DNA from: Whalleya microplaca
Taxonomy: Eukaryota; Ascomycota; Sordariomycetes; Xylariales; Xylariaceae
Reading direction: 5' to 3'
Assembly: GCA_022497155.1 (NCBI GenBank)
Contig: MU385711.1
Location: 930,001-994,000 of the forward strand
Length of the DNA: 64,000 nt
Both the position numbers and the translations under genes were made by a program. Below the pieces are notes generated by a model, which worked only from the letters and a program-made list of their open reading frames with translations, had not been told where the DNA came from and searched no databases. Below, piece by piece: positions 36,905 to 48,652 of this stretch (position 1 is the first letter of the stretch; each line of letters begins with the position of its first letter).

Positions 36905-37840
36905 TGAGTATAACAATGGGTTGTGGCTAGACTCAGAGTAAGCTTTCAGGAACATTCGAGGCAGATATCGTTCGACTCTGCTCACACCGCAGTAGCATGG
37001 AACTGAGCAATGCCAAAGTCATCATCTTACTCTATAGCGTAGGAGAATGTCTTGCTATAAGTGATCCTGCGAGTCTAGACAAAACAAATATCAATTCAAC
37101 GCATTGAATGCTAGTATGACTATAAAACATGACGCATCGTTTCCCTCATAAATCAATTCCAATCCATCCATCCATCCGTCCACCCACCAGCCGTCCAAGA
37201 TCCCCTACACCAGATTCGATACATACATACATTCCTACACCGTTCCCAGAATTACGATAGCCAGCACAAAAAAACTAGAGTTAGTATGACCATCTCCTCA
37301 AATGGCACAAAGCAGCACCTCCATCCATACCTCCACATCCTCCCCCTGGCCTAGCAGCAAGTACTTGTATTACGCCGAACTTACAGGACATTCTGATGCG
37401 AGGATGTTGGTCTGTGGTACTTGAAGCTGAGGCCGTAAACGCCGGCGCCAAATGATATAGGTTGGCCTGTGCCATTTCCTGATCGGCCATTGTTGTCCTG
37501 ATATGTGTGGAGGTCCTGCTTTGTGCCACTCAAGGGGATAGCACGCGATAAAACAAACGGTTGAAGGTTTTCAAAAAAGAGGGTTTTAAAAGTTGACGAC
37601 AGCGAACCGAGCGAGTCTCAATGCAGAAGTGAAGTGATAGGTGATATGCAGTTAGAAAAGGGGGTATCTCAACTCGAAATGAAATGCCCGAAACGGCTCA
37701 TGTGAGTCGTTTATGGCGTAAAAAAGACGTGTAAGGCGTAAATGCTCGTTACCAGATGCTGTGCCGTTGTAAGGTCGTGAAGCCGTTCCCAGTGTCGTAG
37801 TCGTAGACGGTCGTCGTTTGCATGAAATGCTCATTAATAT
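36905..37840. other. Intergenic spacer between convergent genes
   Basis: No gene is seen. The spacer separates the 3' ends of the CMD-like gene and the minus-strand hypothetical gene. CATC/CCAT simple repeats occur near 37160-37190. Confidence 0.55.
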
Positions 37841-38698
37841 TCATTTGTTGTCGTTGGCCAGGAGAGAATTAAGGTCCATGTGTTCCATCGGTCTCTGTAA
37901 AGGCGTCGTCCTGTCTGACGATGATGATGGACTGAGTCCTAGCGGGCTACTCACAGGCGTGGGCGGTGGTGAACGCATGGCCATCTCGATACTAGCATGT
38001 CGTTTATGCATCAACGGAGAGCGCTGCAGCTCTTCTACCACACCTAACCAGCCCCTTCGGTGTGGCTGTTCGGTCTTTTCGCTGTGTCCCATGGCCTGAG
38101 TGGATAATCTCCTCAGCGGCGAGCTTGGCTTGGGAGTGGCATTGGGAATATCTGTTAATGACTTTGGCATAGGTGGCGGACGCGGTGGACGTGGTGTGTG
38201 TGGGTGATGCAGAGCCGCCTTCTCTGCTTCTTTTGGCACGGCCTTCTCGGCATTCTTTTCACGCTCACCTGCCATGGCAGTAACAACGCCCATATAGACG
38301 AGTAAAAATCGCATGCGCAGCATATCTAGTTTTCGCACTCGTTCCTCTAGATATTTCCTGTGATTCGCCCAAAGGATCCGTGCGGGGATGCGCAAAGTTG
38401 TCGACCCCTCCTCGACCACAAGCTGGTTTAAATCCTTGCGCAAATCATCGCTGTCTTTCTGAATCTCTCGCAGCAATCTGCTCAACCGTACCTTGTCAGC
38501 AAGCCTCGGCAAACGAGATGAGTCGCGGTCGTAATTCTCGATTTCCTCGTCCGAGAGTTCAACCGCCTCTACAAACGAGATGATCTCGCGAGGGGCGGCT
38601 ATGTACGCGGTCGTGTAAGTGGTGGCGATCTGCGCAGTCGCGACTAGTGCAAGCGAAAAAGCGGTAATAGATATGTCCGCCATATTACGAACAGACAT
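37841..38698 (-). CDS. Conserved-looking fungal protein of unknown function
   Basis: I do not recognise this 285-residue protein. The start ATG is taken at 38698 (MSVRNMADISITAFSLALVA); a second ATG at 38683 is also possible, and the open frame upstream has no ATG. It begins with a hydrophobic stretch at about residues 8-34 that could be a signal anchor. A charged helical segment follows (VELSDEEIENYDRDSSRLPR, then LSRLLREIQKDSDDLRKDLN), then another hydrophobic segment, RMRFLLVYMGVVTAMAG. The C-terminal third is Pro/Ser-rich and likely disordered (PHTPRPPRPPPMPKSL, SPPPTPVSSPLGLSPSSSS). The layout suggests a membrane-associated protein with a cytoplasmic disordered tail. Neighbours give no functional clue. 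Confidence 0.75.
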   Translation of the reverse strand: MSVRNMADISITAFSLALVATAQIATTYTTAYIAAPREIISFVEAVELSDEEIENYDRDSSRLPRLADKVRLSRLLREIQKDSDDLRKDLNQLVVEEGSTTLRIPARILWANHRKYLEERVRKLDMLRMRFLLVYMGVVTAMAGEREKNAEKAVPKEAEKAALHHPHTPRPPRPPPMPKSLTDIPNATPKPSSPLRRLSTQAMGHSEKTEQPHRRGWLGVVEELQRSPLMHKRHASIEMAMRSPPPTPVSSPLGLSPSSSSDRTTPLQRPMEHMDLNSLLANDNK

Positions 38699-39954
38699 AG
38701 CGCGTGATCGAGGACCATAGGAAGAAAAGGAAAACGTTATCGATTCATATTTGGTTATCAAGACGAGAATGACTTGAACGAGTGTGGGTGAGTGTGTTGA
38801 GTGTGAGTGTGACTATAAGAGATGCGGAGAGACGGAAGTTGGTGGCGGTTTACTTTTTTTTGCGTTCCATTTCTTCTTTCTCCGGTGACTGATGACTGAT
38901 AGAACGAACAAACACACTAGGTCACAACTGCGATGGATGTGGGCGAGCAGGAGTGTTTAAACCCCCGTGGCTGGGACTGGATCACTGGATCGGACTTGGG
39001 TGACCTGCAGCCAACGTCGCAGGCCCTCAACACGTACGTCAAGCTATAGATGCGGGGACTCACCCGGAGAGCGCGGAATACTACAGGTGTGCCGAGTTGT
39101 GACCCTTTTCTAGTTTTCTAGGATCGTTTAGGCTGCCCTCTAGACTATTCCCCCTCCCTCTATCGGTGGTATCGACAGAGGACAGGCCACTTTTATGGCG
39201 ATATTCCCATGACGGGCCCCTGTTTGCCCTGCAGTGGTTTGTCGGTGTGTTGGGTCACTTGGGTTGGGGTCACATCTTGTTTAGTCGAGTTTGGCGGGTT
39301 GACAAAGGCGGTGTGTTTCGCAAGCGCTTAAATTTAGACAGAGATCTCCGATGGTGGCAGTGTGGAATGTGGATAGTGGATAAATGGGAAAAGCAAAGGG
39401 AGGGCGATGGTAGGGATCGTACATATTGAGAGAACTTACCGGTAACTTAGTTCACGAGCAAAAGGGAAGGTTCGATGGGAGTTGAGACTGTCCGTTGCAC
39501 AATATATGTATCAAGGAAGGGCCTATGGATATACAGATAGAATTACACAGGTGAAACTTCCCACCTTTCAATGCTCATGTTATACCTACCTTACCTACCC
39601 GACCTAGGTGGACTGCGCCCTCCTTCAATGTTGTGCCCGCCTGCCCGCTCGCCTGTCAGCCCGTTTGGGTTGCGGCTGCTGGCTGGCGCGAGTTGACCGC
39701 GGGGCAATTCCTTCCATTTTGGGCTGCATCGATAATCCATTGGCACAAAAGCAGAATCGCCCACACTCCCAAACCGATTGCTTGCATCTCAACCCAACAT
39801 ATCGAAAAGACTGAATTGATCTAGGTTAGAAAAACCCACACGAAACTGCAAACCACTCGGGAAAAGGATCGCGCAATCATCTGCACCTATACAGTACCAA
39901 TAAACCCAAAAACGCAGAAACCCATAAACCCATAAACCCATAAATCCTTTCACC
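38699..39954. other. Intergenic spacer between divergent genes
   Basis: No gene is seen. It should contain promoters for the minus-strand hypothetical gene and for BUD32. A short tandem ACCCATAA repeat lies at about 39918-39945, directly upstream of the BUD32 start. Confidence 0.55.
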
Positions 39955-40830
39955 ATGGCGGAACCACCGACGAACCAAACCGAGCAGCCCCAATTCCAAT
40001 TCCCGCTCCCCAAAAGCCTGACCTACCCCTCCTCCTCGCCCTCGGCGACCCCACCACAGCTCATCACCCAGGGCGCCGAAGCCCGCCTGTACAAGACGAC
40101 GTACCTGCTGCCCTCGCTCCCGAGCGCGCTCAAGCACCGCCCCGCGAAGCCCTGGCGCCACCCCGTCCTCGACGCCCGCCTGACGCGCCACCGCATCCTG
40201 TCCGAGGCGCGCATCCTGACCAAGGCCCGTCGCGAGGGCGTGCGCGTCCCCGCCGTCTACGCCGTCGACGAGGCCGCCGGCGAGCTCGTAATGGAGTGGG
40301 TCGCCGGCCCGCCCGTGCGCGTCGCTGTCAACGAGTGGCTGCGTCGGCGGCGCGAGGCCGAGGTCAAGCTGGGGAGGAATGCGGAGGCGCCTGTGACGGG
40401 TGAGGGTGAGGGTGGTGGGGATGCGGATTTGGTCGCGCTGTTGCGCCGTGTTGGGGATGCCGTTGGCAGGTTGCACAAGACCGGCATCGTCCATGGGGAC
40501 TTGACCACGAGTAATATGATACTGCGACCGTGGGAGAAGGGCGCGGCGCCGGCGAATGGCCATGCGGACGGGGCTGGGGATGGGTTGATGGATGGGGATA
40601 TCGTCATTATTGACTTTGGGCTGGCCAGTCAGAGCACCTCCGACGAGGATCGTGCTGTCGACCTGTATGTCCTAGAAAGAGCATTTGCCAGTACACACCC
40701 GCGGGCTGAAGCGTTGTTTTCCGCCTTGTTGGAAAGTGCGTATAGGGACACCTTCAAGCAAGCTCACGTCGTGCTCAAGAAGCTCGAGGATGTGAGGATG
40801 CGCGGTCGCAAGAGAAGCATGATAGGATAG
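39955..40830 (+). CDS. BUD32: EKC/KEOPS complex kinase Bud32 (PRPK)
   Basis: Bud32 is a small atypical kinase/ATPase that works with Kae1 in the KEOPS complex, which makes the t6A modification of ANN-decoding tRNAs and also affects telomeres and transcription. The protein is 291 residues and intronless. Family features in order are the nucleotide-loop region QGAEARLYKTTYL and the basic segment RPAKPWRHPVLDARLTRHR followed by EARILTKARREGVRVPAVY. Next are the catalytic loop IVHGDLTTSNMIL with Asp182 and the metal-binding IIDFGLAS with Asp220. The protein ends in the characteristic RMRGRKRSMIG. A Gly/Glu-rich insert at about residues 125-155 (GRNAEAPVTGEGEGGGDADL) is larger than in yeast. Third positions are very GC-rich in the first half of the gene. 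Confidence 0.95.
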   Translation: MAEPPTNQTEQPQFQFPLPKSLTYPSSSPSATPPQLITQGAEARLYKTTYLLPSLPSALKHRPAKPWRHPVLDARLTRHRILSEARILTKARREGVRVPAVYAVDEAAGELVMEWVAGPPVRVAVNEWLRRRREAEVKLGRNAEAPVTGEGEGGGDADLVALLRRVGDAVGRLHKTGIVHGDLTTSNMILRPWEKGAAPANGHADGAGDGLMDGDIVIIDFGLASQSTSDEDRAVDLYVLERAFASTHPRAEALFSALLESAYRDTFKQAHVVLKKLEDVRMRGRKRSMIG

Positions 40831-41126
40831 ATCACGAAGTGTATTGATCATGATACGGAAGCAACTGGCCTAAGACCCATGGAAACGCTATGTGAATATG
40901 ACAAAAGCTACGCTGTATCTGATGCATCTATTTACTTATAAGGCTGGGCGCGTAAGTTTCACGACTCTGGATCCGCGATGAGGCCTGCATCGTGCGTCAT
41001 ATGCCAACTCGTGAAGGGCGTATATATTCATGATGCTCTAATGCAAAACAATACCAGCCGTTGATGCCGAATACCCAAAATATGCACAAGGAAACGTAGA
41101 GAATAAGCGACGAAGCCAGCCAGCCT
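40831..41126. other. Short convergent spacer
   Basis: This spacer, just under 300 bp, separates the 3' ends of BUD32 and the GCLM-like gene. No gene is seen. Both transcripts must end here. Confidence 0.5.
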
Positions 41127-42068
41127 TCATGATTCCACCAGCTCGGCGCCCGCGAAATAGCCCTTGTTCTCGATCACGCCTCGGTCCTTGACGAAGGCCG
41201 TGTATTTCACAACCCACTCGGGAATGAGGTCTCCCTTCAGACCATTGCCGCTGCCGTCGTTATCCGCCAGGACGCCCGCGCCCTGGAGGCCTTGACCGAG
41301 CAGTTCTCGGAGAGTGCCCTTGGGTAGAATATCCGTGCAGTCGCCATGGGTTAGCAGTTCGATCCCCTTTTCTTTGGCGAGCTTCGTCAGCGGCGGAGGC
41401 ACGTTGCAGCAGTTCCTAATGTTGATCTGGTCGACGGCCGGCCGGACCTTGACCTTCCCCAGCAGTCTTTGCAGCTTCTCTGTGCCGAACTCCGCTACGC
41501 CAAGCCGACTGACCTCGCCTTGGTTGTACAGCTGTTCCAGCAGGCTCCACGTCGCGGCCTCTTCGTCGTCGTTGCCCATCGTCGCGTTCTTCTTGTCGGC
41601 CTCCCACTCGCAGTCGCCCTCGAACGCGATGCCGGGGAACGAGACGATCAGGAGGTCGATGTCGCTTATGCCCAGCTCTTTCTCGACCAGGCGCAACGCT
41701 TCGTGTATGTAATCTAACCGCTTCTCCAGCGGCGCCGTCGGTAGGAAGAATAACTTCAGCGTGATCTCGTATCGCGCGCGATCCTCCTGCAAGCCGGCCG
41801 CGGCCCAGTTGATGCGCGGGACGTAGAGGGTCGAGTCTTCTTTCGCTGTCCAGACGTCCGTCGACGGCCGGCTGCCATTCAGGGGCGCTCCGTCCTCGTG
41901 GGCGCCGTTCCCGTTTTCTAACGCCGCGGCGTAGTCTTGTTGCGCGGCGAGGAAGTTACTCCGAAGCGAATTCGTGAATTCGAGGTTGGATCGGTACGTG
42001 CCCGGCTTGCGGATGATGGAGGGGCCGCCGGAGACGATGTTGCCCGTCGATAAGACTATTCTCGTCAT
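41127..42068 (-). CDS. Glutamate-cysteine ligase regulatory (modifier) subunit
   Basis: This is the regulatory partner of glutamate-cysteine ligase, the first and rate-limiting step of glutathione synthesis. The family has an aldo-keto reductase barrel without reductase activity. The protein has 313 residues from the ATG at 42068 (MTRIVLSTGNIVSGGPSIIR); the open frame extends upstream, but that N-terminal part is not family-like. The barrel shows ARYEITLKLFFLPTAP, EKELGISDIDLLIVSFPGIA, WSLLEQLYNQGEVSRLGVAE (the AKR helix-strand pattern), VRPAVDQINIRNCCNVPPPL and GIELLTHGDCTDILPKG. An alternative name is GCLM. The gene is convergent with BUD32. Confidence 0.9.
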   Translation of the reverse strand: MTRIVLSTGNIVSGGPSIIRKPGTYRSNLEFTNSLRSNFLAAQQDYAAALENGNGAHEDGAPLNGSRPSTDVWTAKEDSTLYVPRINWAAAGLQEDRARYEITLKLFFLPTAPLEKRLDYIHEALRLVEKELGISDIDLLIVSFPGIAFEGDCEWEADKKNATMGNDDEEAATWSLLEQLYNQGEVSRLGVAEFGTEKLQRLLGKVKVRPAVDQINIRNCCNVPPPLTKLAKEKGIELLTHGDCTDILPKGTLRELLGQGLQGAGVLADNDGSGNGLKGDLIPEWVVKYTAFVKDRGVIENKGYFAGAELVES

Positions 42069-43216
42069 GTTGTCGAAGACCAGCCAGATATGAATAATAG
42101 TATTGCTAGGCGACGAAATACATAAAAGTTTAATAAGGAGACCAGACCAAGAAGTAATATAAATATCAGTTGTAATGTTGGGATGGGAAGATGGGATAGG
42201 CGCACTATCATATGTCAAGGAGGGGCAGAAAAATTGAAGCTTTATAAGTGAATGTGGGGTTGGCGCGGGACGGGTGAGGAGATAGGACTACTGGACTAGT
42301 TTTCCGGTTGCACTGCAGACGCGGCGGCTGACCGAGCTAGGTGCAGTGAATAATAATATGGGATGCAGGCAAATCTCTACTGTATCTTGGTGACGAGTCA
42401 GAAGTCAAGCAGTCAGACGGAGATGGGCGAATCTGTGCTGATGTGGTGGTATCGTCACCTATACACGAAAACCGGGATCTGCCGTGGCTACTCACTCTTG
42501 ATAGTGTAAGGCTAGGGCTTACGCAGTAATGTAGTTGATGAGGTACTCTGAAAGTGTGTGTTAGTATATATTCGGTTCCCAATTAGCAATAGGCAAAGCG
42601 CTATAAGCGAAGCCGTCAAGCTGCCACGCCGTAGGACCGCCTATTTACGCTCTCAAGAGTCAGGGTTCAATTCTCATCTTGGATTAGTTCGCGGTTCTAC
42701 GGGTTCGTACGCAGTAGACTCTGGCAATGCAACTTGCTGCTTGCTGCGTGATATCTGCATGATCTGGACACTCTATTTTGTGCTACGTATGTAGGTCCAG
42801 AAGCTGAAGCGTTCGAATAGAGAGGGTGTGTGGTGCATTTGCTGCAAGCCAAGAATGCTCCTGGCCATCTGGTGACTAAAAAGTCGTGGGGGTCTTCGGT
42901 TTGGAGTAGGACAGGGAGGGACGGGCAGGGACGGGCCGCCCACTCGTTTGGACAGCTGACACTCTATGAAATCTATGTACGCATAACTTGTGTAGGTGCG
43001 TGTGTAGGTGCGTGTGTAGGTACCTGTGTACCGTGCCAACTTCCAGTTTCTGGCAAGTGGCTTGAGCTCAATTTGGCAACTCGTGGCCAACCCCTCTACC
43101 AGCACCGAGAATTTGCTGTTCCATCATCACCGATCCGCTGCCTTAACTCTTACCAACGCACAACAATCCCGAAAAAGTTCCCTATCTTCCGCTGTGGTGA
43201 TGTGAAAATCGTCATC
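42069..43216. other. Intergenic spacer between divergent genes
   Basis: No gene is seen. It holds the presumed promoters of the GCLM-like gene and the AP-1 sigma gene. A GTAGGTGCGTGT repeat lies at about 42992-43020. Confidence 0.5.
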
Positions 43217-44025
43217 ATGGCCATCAAGTAGGCCCATCCCGACTTCACTGCCCCAAGTCAGGACTTTACTAAGACTATGGCAGCTATTTGATCCTGCTGT
43301 CTAGGCAGGGCAAAGTGGTACGGTGACGCCTTCACGACATACCCCTTGAGGTGTTTGGATGCCGAAGCTAACATTTACCTCATCAGCGCTTGGCGAAATG
43401 GTTCACCACCTTGTCTCCCAAGGACAAGGCGAAGATCGTCAAGGACGTCTCTCAACTAGTCCTCGCCAGACGAACTCGAATGTGCAACTTCCTTGAGTAC
43501 AAGGGTCCGCCGCCTCTGCCCAACCCTGTCCATGGACAGATATACCGACCAGATAGCTGACAACATTGATCAGACAGCAAGATCGTCTACCGCCGCTATG
43601 CCTCCCTTTTCTTCATCGCCGGCTGCTCCTCCGATGACAACGAGCTGATTACCCTCGAGATCATCCACCGATACGTCGAGCAGATGGACAAATACTACGG
43701 CAACGTTTGCGAGCTCGACATCATATTCTCCTTTACCAAGGCATATTATATACTCGATGAGATATTATTAGCAGGGGAGCTCCAGGAGAGCAGCAAGAAG
43801 AACGTGTTGCGTTGCATAGGACAGCAGGACTCCCTAGAGGACATTGAGGTGAGTTTAAGCCTTGCGGCCTTTCCTGTTGATCTGGTCTTAATTGATGCTT
43901 TCATCCTGGCTCTTCATCCAGTATCTATCCATTGCCTGTTACATTTCTCAGACCGGTGATCCTCAGACCACTGACGTATTTTTTATTGTGTTCAGGTTGA
44001 GGACGAGGTTACGAAGATCATGTAA
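43217..44025 (+). CDS. APS1: AP-1 clathrin adaptor sigma subunit
   Basis: This is the small subunit of the AP-1 adaptor, which sorts cargo into clathrin-coated vesicles at the trans-Golgi and endosomes. Five exons (43217-43227, 43284-43317, 43387-43504, 43574-43848, 43996-44025) give 155 residues. Four introns of 56, 69, 69 and 147 bp have GT...AG borders, and all phases agree. Spliced, the N-terminus reads [20 protein letters not shown], the near-invariant start of sigma adaptins. [20 protein letters not shown] follows across intron 3, then [40 protein letters not shown] and VEDEVTKIM at the end. The first exon is only 11 bp and the second only 34 bp. A possible alternative last exon lies at 44154. 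Confidence 0.95.
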
Positions 44026-45405
44026 CACCTGACAATGTACTATTTCGAAAGACTTACTAGGACAAATTATTTGGGGCAATGGCGCATAGGTGTCCAAGGA
44101 TGAGGTATCAACACTTTGCATTTGCAAGTACGCTTATTCGATTGTCTTCACAGATCAACGAGGATACCAAAGAGTCCAAGGAGATCGAGAAAGCACTGAA
44201 GCATGCCGGATTAATATGATTCCAAAGCTGGGAATTCAGACAAGCAAGCCAATGCCAGAAACCATTATGGAAATTGTTGGGCAATGCCACCTATTCGAGT
44301 GACGCAATCCCTATGCACATCCTATGCATCCGAGTGTCATGTGGTCGACTGTTCTCATCAGTGTCGTTACCTATCACCAGTCCCACGAAATCTCCTTTAC
44401 TCCTTTATTTATTGATTGACATGGTAGGTTTCATTCGCGAACAAAAGGGAAGTATTCAGGCACATGGCCGTTTTGACTGCTACTTGAAGTGCCGTCTGCA
44501 GCGAGATCAACACCCGAATCATGTTTGTGGTGTGTTTCGTGAGGAGACCCCATTGACACTCGTGGGACCTTAACGTTTTCCTATTCGTTTAAGCTCCTCG
44601 GCCACATGTTTTGGTGCGGTATAGTGGGAGGCTATTTCTGAGCCATTGAGCCATTGAGCCATTGAGCAGCTCAGCCCACCCCCTCCCCCATCCATCACCC
44701 ATTGAACCTTCCCTGCGAGTCCGCAACCGGGTCTAGGGGCAGAGGGAAGCAGCATCCGCTTGGCCTTGGCCCTTTGGGGAAACTTGTCAGCCATTCTGGT
44801 CAGCCATGACTGCCATGTTAGATAACACACCCAGCACACCCTGACGCCAAACAGCTGATCAGCCTGGCCCACGATTACCGATTACATGAACCAACAATGA
44901 GCACACACCACCTTCCTTTATCTCCTCTTCCACCTGAACACATCCAATTCCAACTTCGGCAACAGCCTCAATCTCAACCTCAACCACTCATTTCAATTAG
45001 ATCCTAATCACATGATGTCTCACTGTCTCTGTGCCTACTAGACGACTTATCTCGTCTAGTTTATTCCGATTGAATTAACCCGCAGGGACCGAAGTGCATC
45101 CATTCGTGTGTATAGCCGTTCCAATAGAGCGATAGGCACACATTGGACATATTCCTCAGGAACGACATCCAATTGCCATTTACCCAGCGATCCGATTTCT
45201 CGGCCCGGCGCCGTCTTCAACGCTCTGTTGCGAATGCAATTGTCACAGACGACGAACTGCCGCGAACCCCGTTCGAAATAGTGTTCACCAACCGCTCCAA
45301 GTTCCATTTCGCGACGTCATATTCCTCTCACATCAATACACCGCTCCGTCGCAACCGCCTACGGCTCCTCATTCGAGACATCACCAAAGCATCACCAAAA
45401 CAAAG
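44026..45405. other. Intergenic spacer
   Basis: Apart from the candidate exon at 44154, no gene is seen. A GAGCCATT decamer-like repeat occurs in about four copies at 44638-44670. The last 300 bases are the probable MAF1 promoter and leader. Confidence 0.5.
44154..44219 (+). other. Candidate alternative last exon of the AP-1 sigma gene
   Basis: After a good acceptor (TTGTCTTCACAG) the sequence reads INEDTKESKEIEKALKHAGL then a stop, 21 residues of protein-like, charged sequence. The exon 4 donor at 43849 is phase 0, and so is this frame, so skipping exon 5 would give ...DSLEDIE-INEDTKES. There is no direct evidence that it is used. Confidence 0.3.
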
Positions 45406-46553
45406 ATGAAGGTTGGCGCATTCTTCTTCTCTGGCTTAAGGCCAATTTATCGAAACTTTTAATCTCATCGTCATTCTATCTCTAGTTCCTCCCGCTTCGA
45501 GATTTCGACATCATCACATCCGCGCTGAATTTCAGCACGGCTGACTGCCGCGTCACTGGTGGGTGCGATCTATATACGACCAAAGCTGCGGGCTCCGATA
45601 AGAAACTCTACAAAACGATCGAATGTTCTCTCGAGTCGCAACATGCTGCGCTAATGAAATTCGGCGCGTCGCTGTCGCCCCCACAGCGCAAGGAAATGGC
45701 TGCATCACTTAACTTGTCACGCTCCAGTCCCTTTGGTCCTCTCAGCGACATCTCGAGTCGCCGTACCTTCGCCTACCTTATCGCAACCCTAAACGCAAGC
45801 CATCCCGATTACGATTTTTCGCACGTTTTGCGCCCTACGGACTTTCATCGAGAGCGCAATTTACGTCACGTCATGGCTAGTATCGACAACACCCTGAACA
45901 ATGTGCGTCCACACGGGACTTCATTTCTGTCACCGGACGTGAGCTCGTCTTATCGTGCCTATGACAGTTCCCCTACGATCAACGCGGCTGCAGGGGGTCT
46001 TGCAACCAGTAGTCCTGTCTGGGGACCCCATATGTGGACCATGATTGATAAGGAGATGAGTCTGAAGGACTGCACGGCCTTCTCATATCAGCCTAGTGAT
46101 GATCCCTTTGATGGTGATGAAGCTGCTATATGGCGCATGCATTATTTCTTCTTCAATAAGAGTAAAAAGCGGGTTGCCTATCTGTATGTCAGAGGCTTGC
46201 CGATCCTGGTGAACTCGCCCGCCCTAGCGCCCCATAGACGAGGCAGCATCGGTGCCTCGAAGCGTCATGCTACACCTCTGCCTAGTAGTTTTGGTGCGAA
46301 TAAGCGTGCCAAGTTCTGGCTAGGAGATCAGCTCGCAAACCAGATAATCGAAACTGAAGAAGACGACGAGTTTGATGAAACTACTCTCGTCTGGGATCCG
46401 GATGAGGATATTGAAATCGACCCGCTGAATGATCCTTCAAGTGAGGAAGAGGAAAGCGATCAGTACGAGGAGAGCGACGAAAGTGATAACGATGAGGTTA
46501 TGCACAGCGTTCGAGGCGTGAGCGAAGACATCGCCGCCACAATGGAATTGTAA
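45406..46553 (+). CDS. MAF1: Maf1, repressor of RNA polymerase III
   Basis: Maf1 binds Pol III and blocks tRNA and 5S gene transcription when nutrients or stress signals call for it; it is controlled by phosphorylation and nuclear shuttling. Two exons (45406-45411 and 45486-46553) with a 74-bp intron give 357 residues. The first exon is just ATG AAG, joined to FLPLRDFDIITSALNFSTAD, the conserved Maf1 box A. Box B and C follow at SSPVWGPHMWTMIDKEMSLK, DCTAFSYQPSDDPFDGDEAA, WRMHYFFFNKSKKRVAYLYV. A Ser/Arg-rich insert with RRGSIGASKRHATPL could be a PKA-type regulatory site. The tail is strongly acidic (PSSEEEESDQYEESDESDND). A two-codon first exon is a known habit of fungal MAF1 genes. Confidence 0.95.
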
Positions 46554-48652
46554 GAAACGGTCCGGACGATTGTCTGAAGATTAGTCGAGGCGGCCGCGCA
46601 CGGACACGGATTTTTCCTTTGGTATTTGGCGTTCCAGGGGATAATGAAATGGACACAGGGGCCGGCGGGGATTCGGGGCTTAGGGTGAGTGCTCGGCACT
46701 CAGGCAGCGCATTCAGCCTCTCTCGAATTTCCCGAGGGTCTTGCCCACGATGTGTTCAACACAGCAAGGGTGTGATGTATACGAGTTTCTTTTGGCGTTT
46801 TTTTGGCACTATTCCGCGGCGTTGGGCGGCTGGAGAGCGCGATTATGTCGCTCGATACCCCGCCCGATTGGACCCGCGTCGGTTTTGGTTGTAGTTCTTC
46901 TGTACTTCTCTTTTACGAAGGCCGAGTAAAGACGGACGTATGTAGGAATGTGCCTGTCAGTGTGCACTACGCAGCAGTGTTGCAATGGTTTTGTATGGCT
47001 AGTATACGAATGATGATGCAGTCGAGCTGGGGTTTCTTGAGATTGCTTGGGAAATACGAATGATTCATGCAGAGGAAGTAAAGTAATGCAACACCAATTG
47101 TAACACCTGTTATTGCATATTACAGTGATCGTGAGCTGCTGTCTGAGTAAGGGGAAGGAGCAGTATAGGCTTTGAATAGGCGTATGGGTTGCCATACCAT
47201 TATTGTTCATAGCACCAGGACGGATTTTATATATGTAAGATGCACGTTCGTATCTAGTGTCCCTGCTCGTACCTAGATGCTACGATTCATAACGTGAAGG
47301 TAAACACCAGATCGTCTGAGTATATGTTGAACCTCTGTAGATTCAACTCGCGCAAGTTTAATATGTCCCCTTCTCCTATTCCGATAGATAGCTTTTCTTC
47401 CATGCTTGATTAGATGTATGTCCTTCTCCTAAGAAACGTTCAACTCACTTCCTCGCCTTTGAAGAACACTATCAATCTTGCCCATTGAAGACATATCAAT
47501 ACGACCCGGACACTTATTACAGCTCTTGAATGCAATTTTGGTTTTTGCAATAGTCAACTATTTGGAGGGTGACTTTAGGCTTTAAACGCTATAGATGACA
47601 CCTATTAGCCTGTCTACAGTAGATATGGTATATATGTAGTCTAGCAGCTCACGAGCTGTCGCTTAATTTACATGCCTTTCATTCTGTAATATGACTATAC
47701 TTTGTCAACTTACGAATAGGTACAAGTGCTTTTGAAGTGATAGTCAATAAATATCAAGCAGGTATACTTATAGATTTCAATTAGACACTGGCAGACTGGC
47801 AATCGGGCTAGCATGCTTCGACTCCAATCAAGAGCTTTTGGCCTAGATGGCAGTATAGGTTAAAAGGTCTCTAGCTTCCACTTGTTGAACTATACTAGTA
47901 TCCTCTAAACCCAAGAGGAAGCTACATTCACAGTATATCAGTTATTAACACGAAGCGTCCGTGCACCCGTCATCACAACTGAGAAGATTTGATTTGCGCT
48001 GTCGTCGCAATCCTTTTGAAGTCTACTACCTACATCTGAGCCCAGGTCCGATTACTTCTTCCGCCATCATCCACCAGACTTCATCTTCATACTCTTGACA
48101 TCTGCTGAAGCACCACCCACTTCATAATCCCACACCTGCCTCAGCAAGATATTCCATACACAAATACAACGGTGATATTCCCGAATCAATACGCATACAT
48201 ACTCGAGCCTAGCATCCTGTCCTCCTCAAGACGGAACGTTCAGACATATATCACCCTGAACAATTTCGACTCTGAGGTGAAATTCAACCGAGGGCACGGG
48301 ATAAAAAGGATTTTATTACTTCTCACATTTGAAGATTTTATTGTTAGTCATCCGTCTTATTGAAGATAGCCACAGCAACAAAAAGAGGGTAGGAACGAAG
48401 CTGATATATGTAGGTGCCTGCTCGGTACATAAGCAGAAAACCCATTAAAACCGCGTCGCCGGGTCGCGCATTAAAGTGGGCCACAAGCTAAAGCTCGCGT
48501 CACATTTTTGGAGGCGACAGCCTTCTCTGCTCCATCCATCCATTCATCCCTCCCTCTCTTTTTTTTGTCCCTTTTTCCCTTTAATTATCAAGCCCCATCA
48601 TCAACATTCCATCTGCCATCTTTGCGCCAACGACCTTCGCGTCATCTTCAAG
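46554..48652. other. Intergenic spacer
   Basis: No supported gene lies in this 2.1-kb spacer. The short open frames near 46619-47210 and 48172-48363 show no domain or splice pattern. The 120 bases before SPT16 are CT-rich (CATCCATCCATTCATCCCTC), as is usual for strong fungal promoters. Confidence 0.5.

Noticed and set aside
42640..42690. tRNA-like T-arm (GGGTTCAATTC) in the spacer upstream of the AP-1 sigma gene
   Set aside because: The flanking bases do not pair into a T-stem, and no acceptor or anticodon arm could be drawn on either side.
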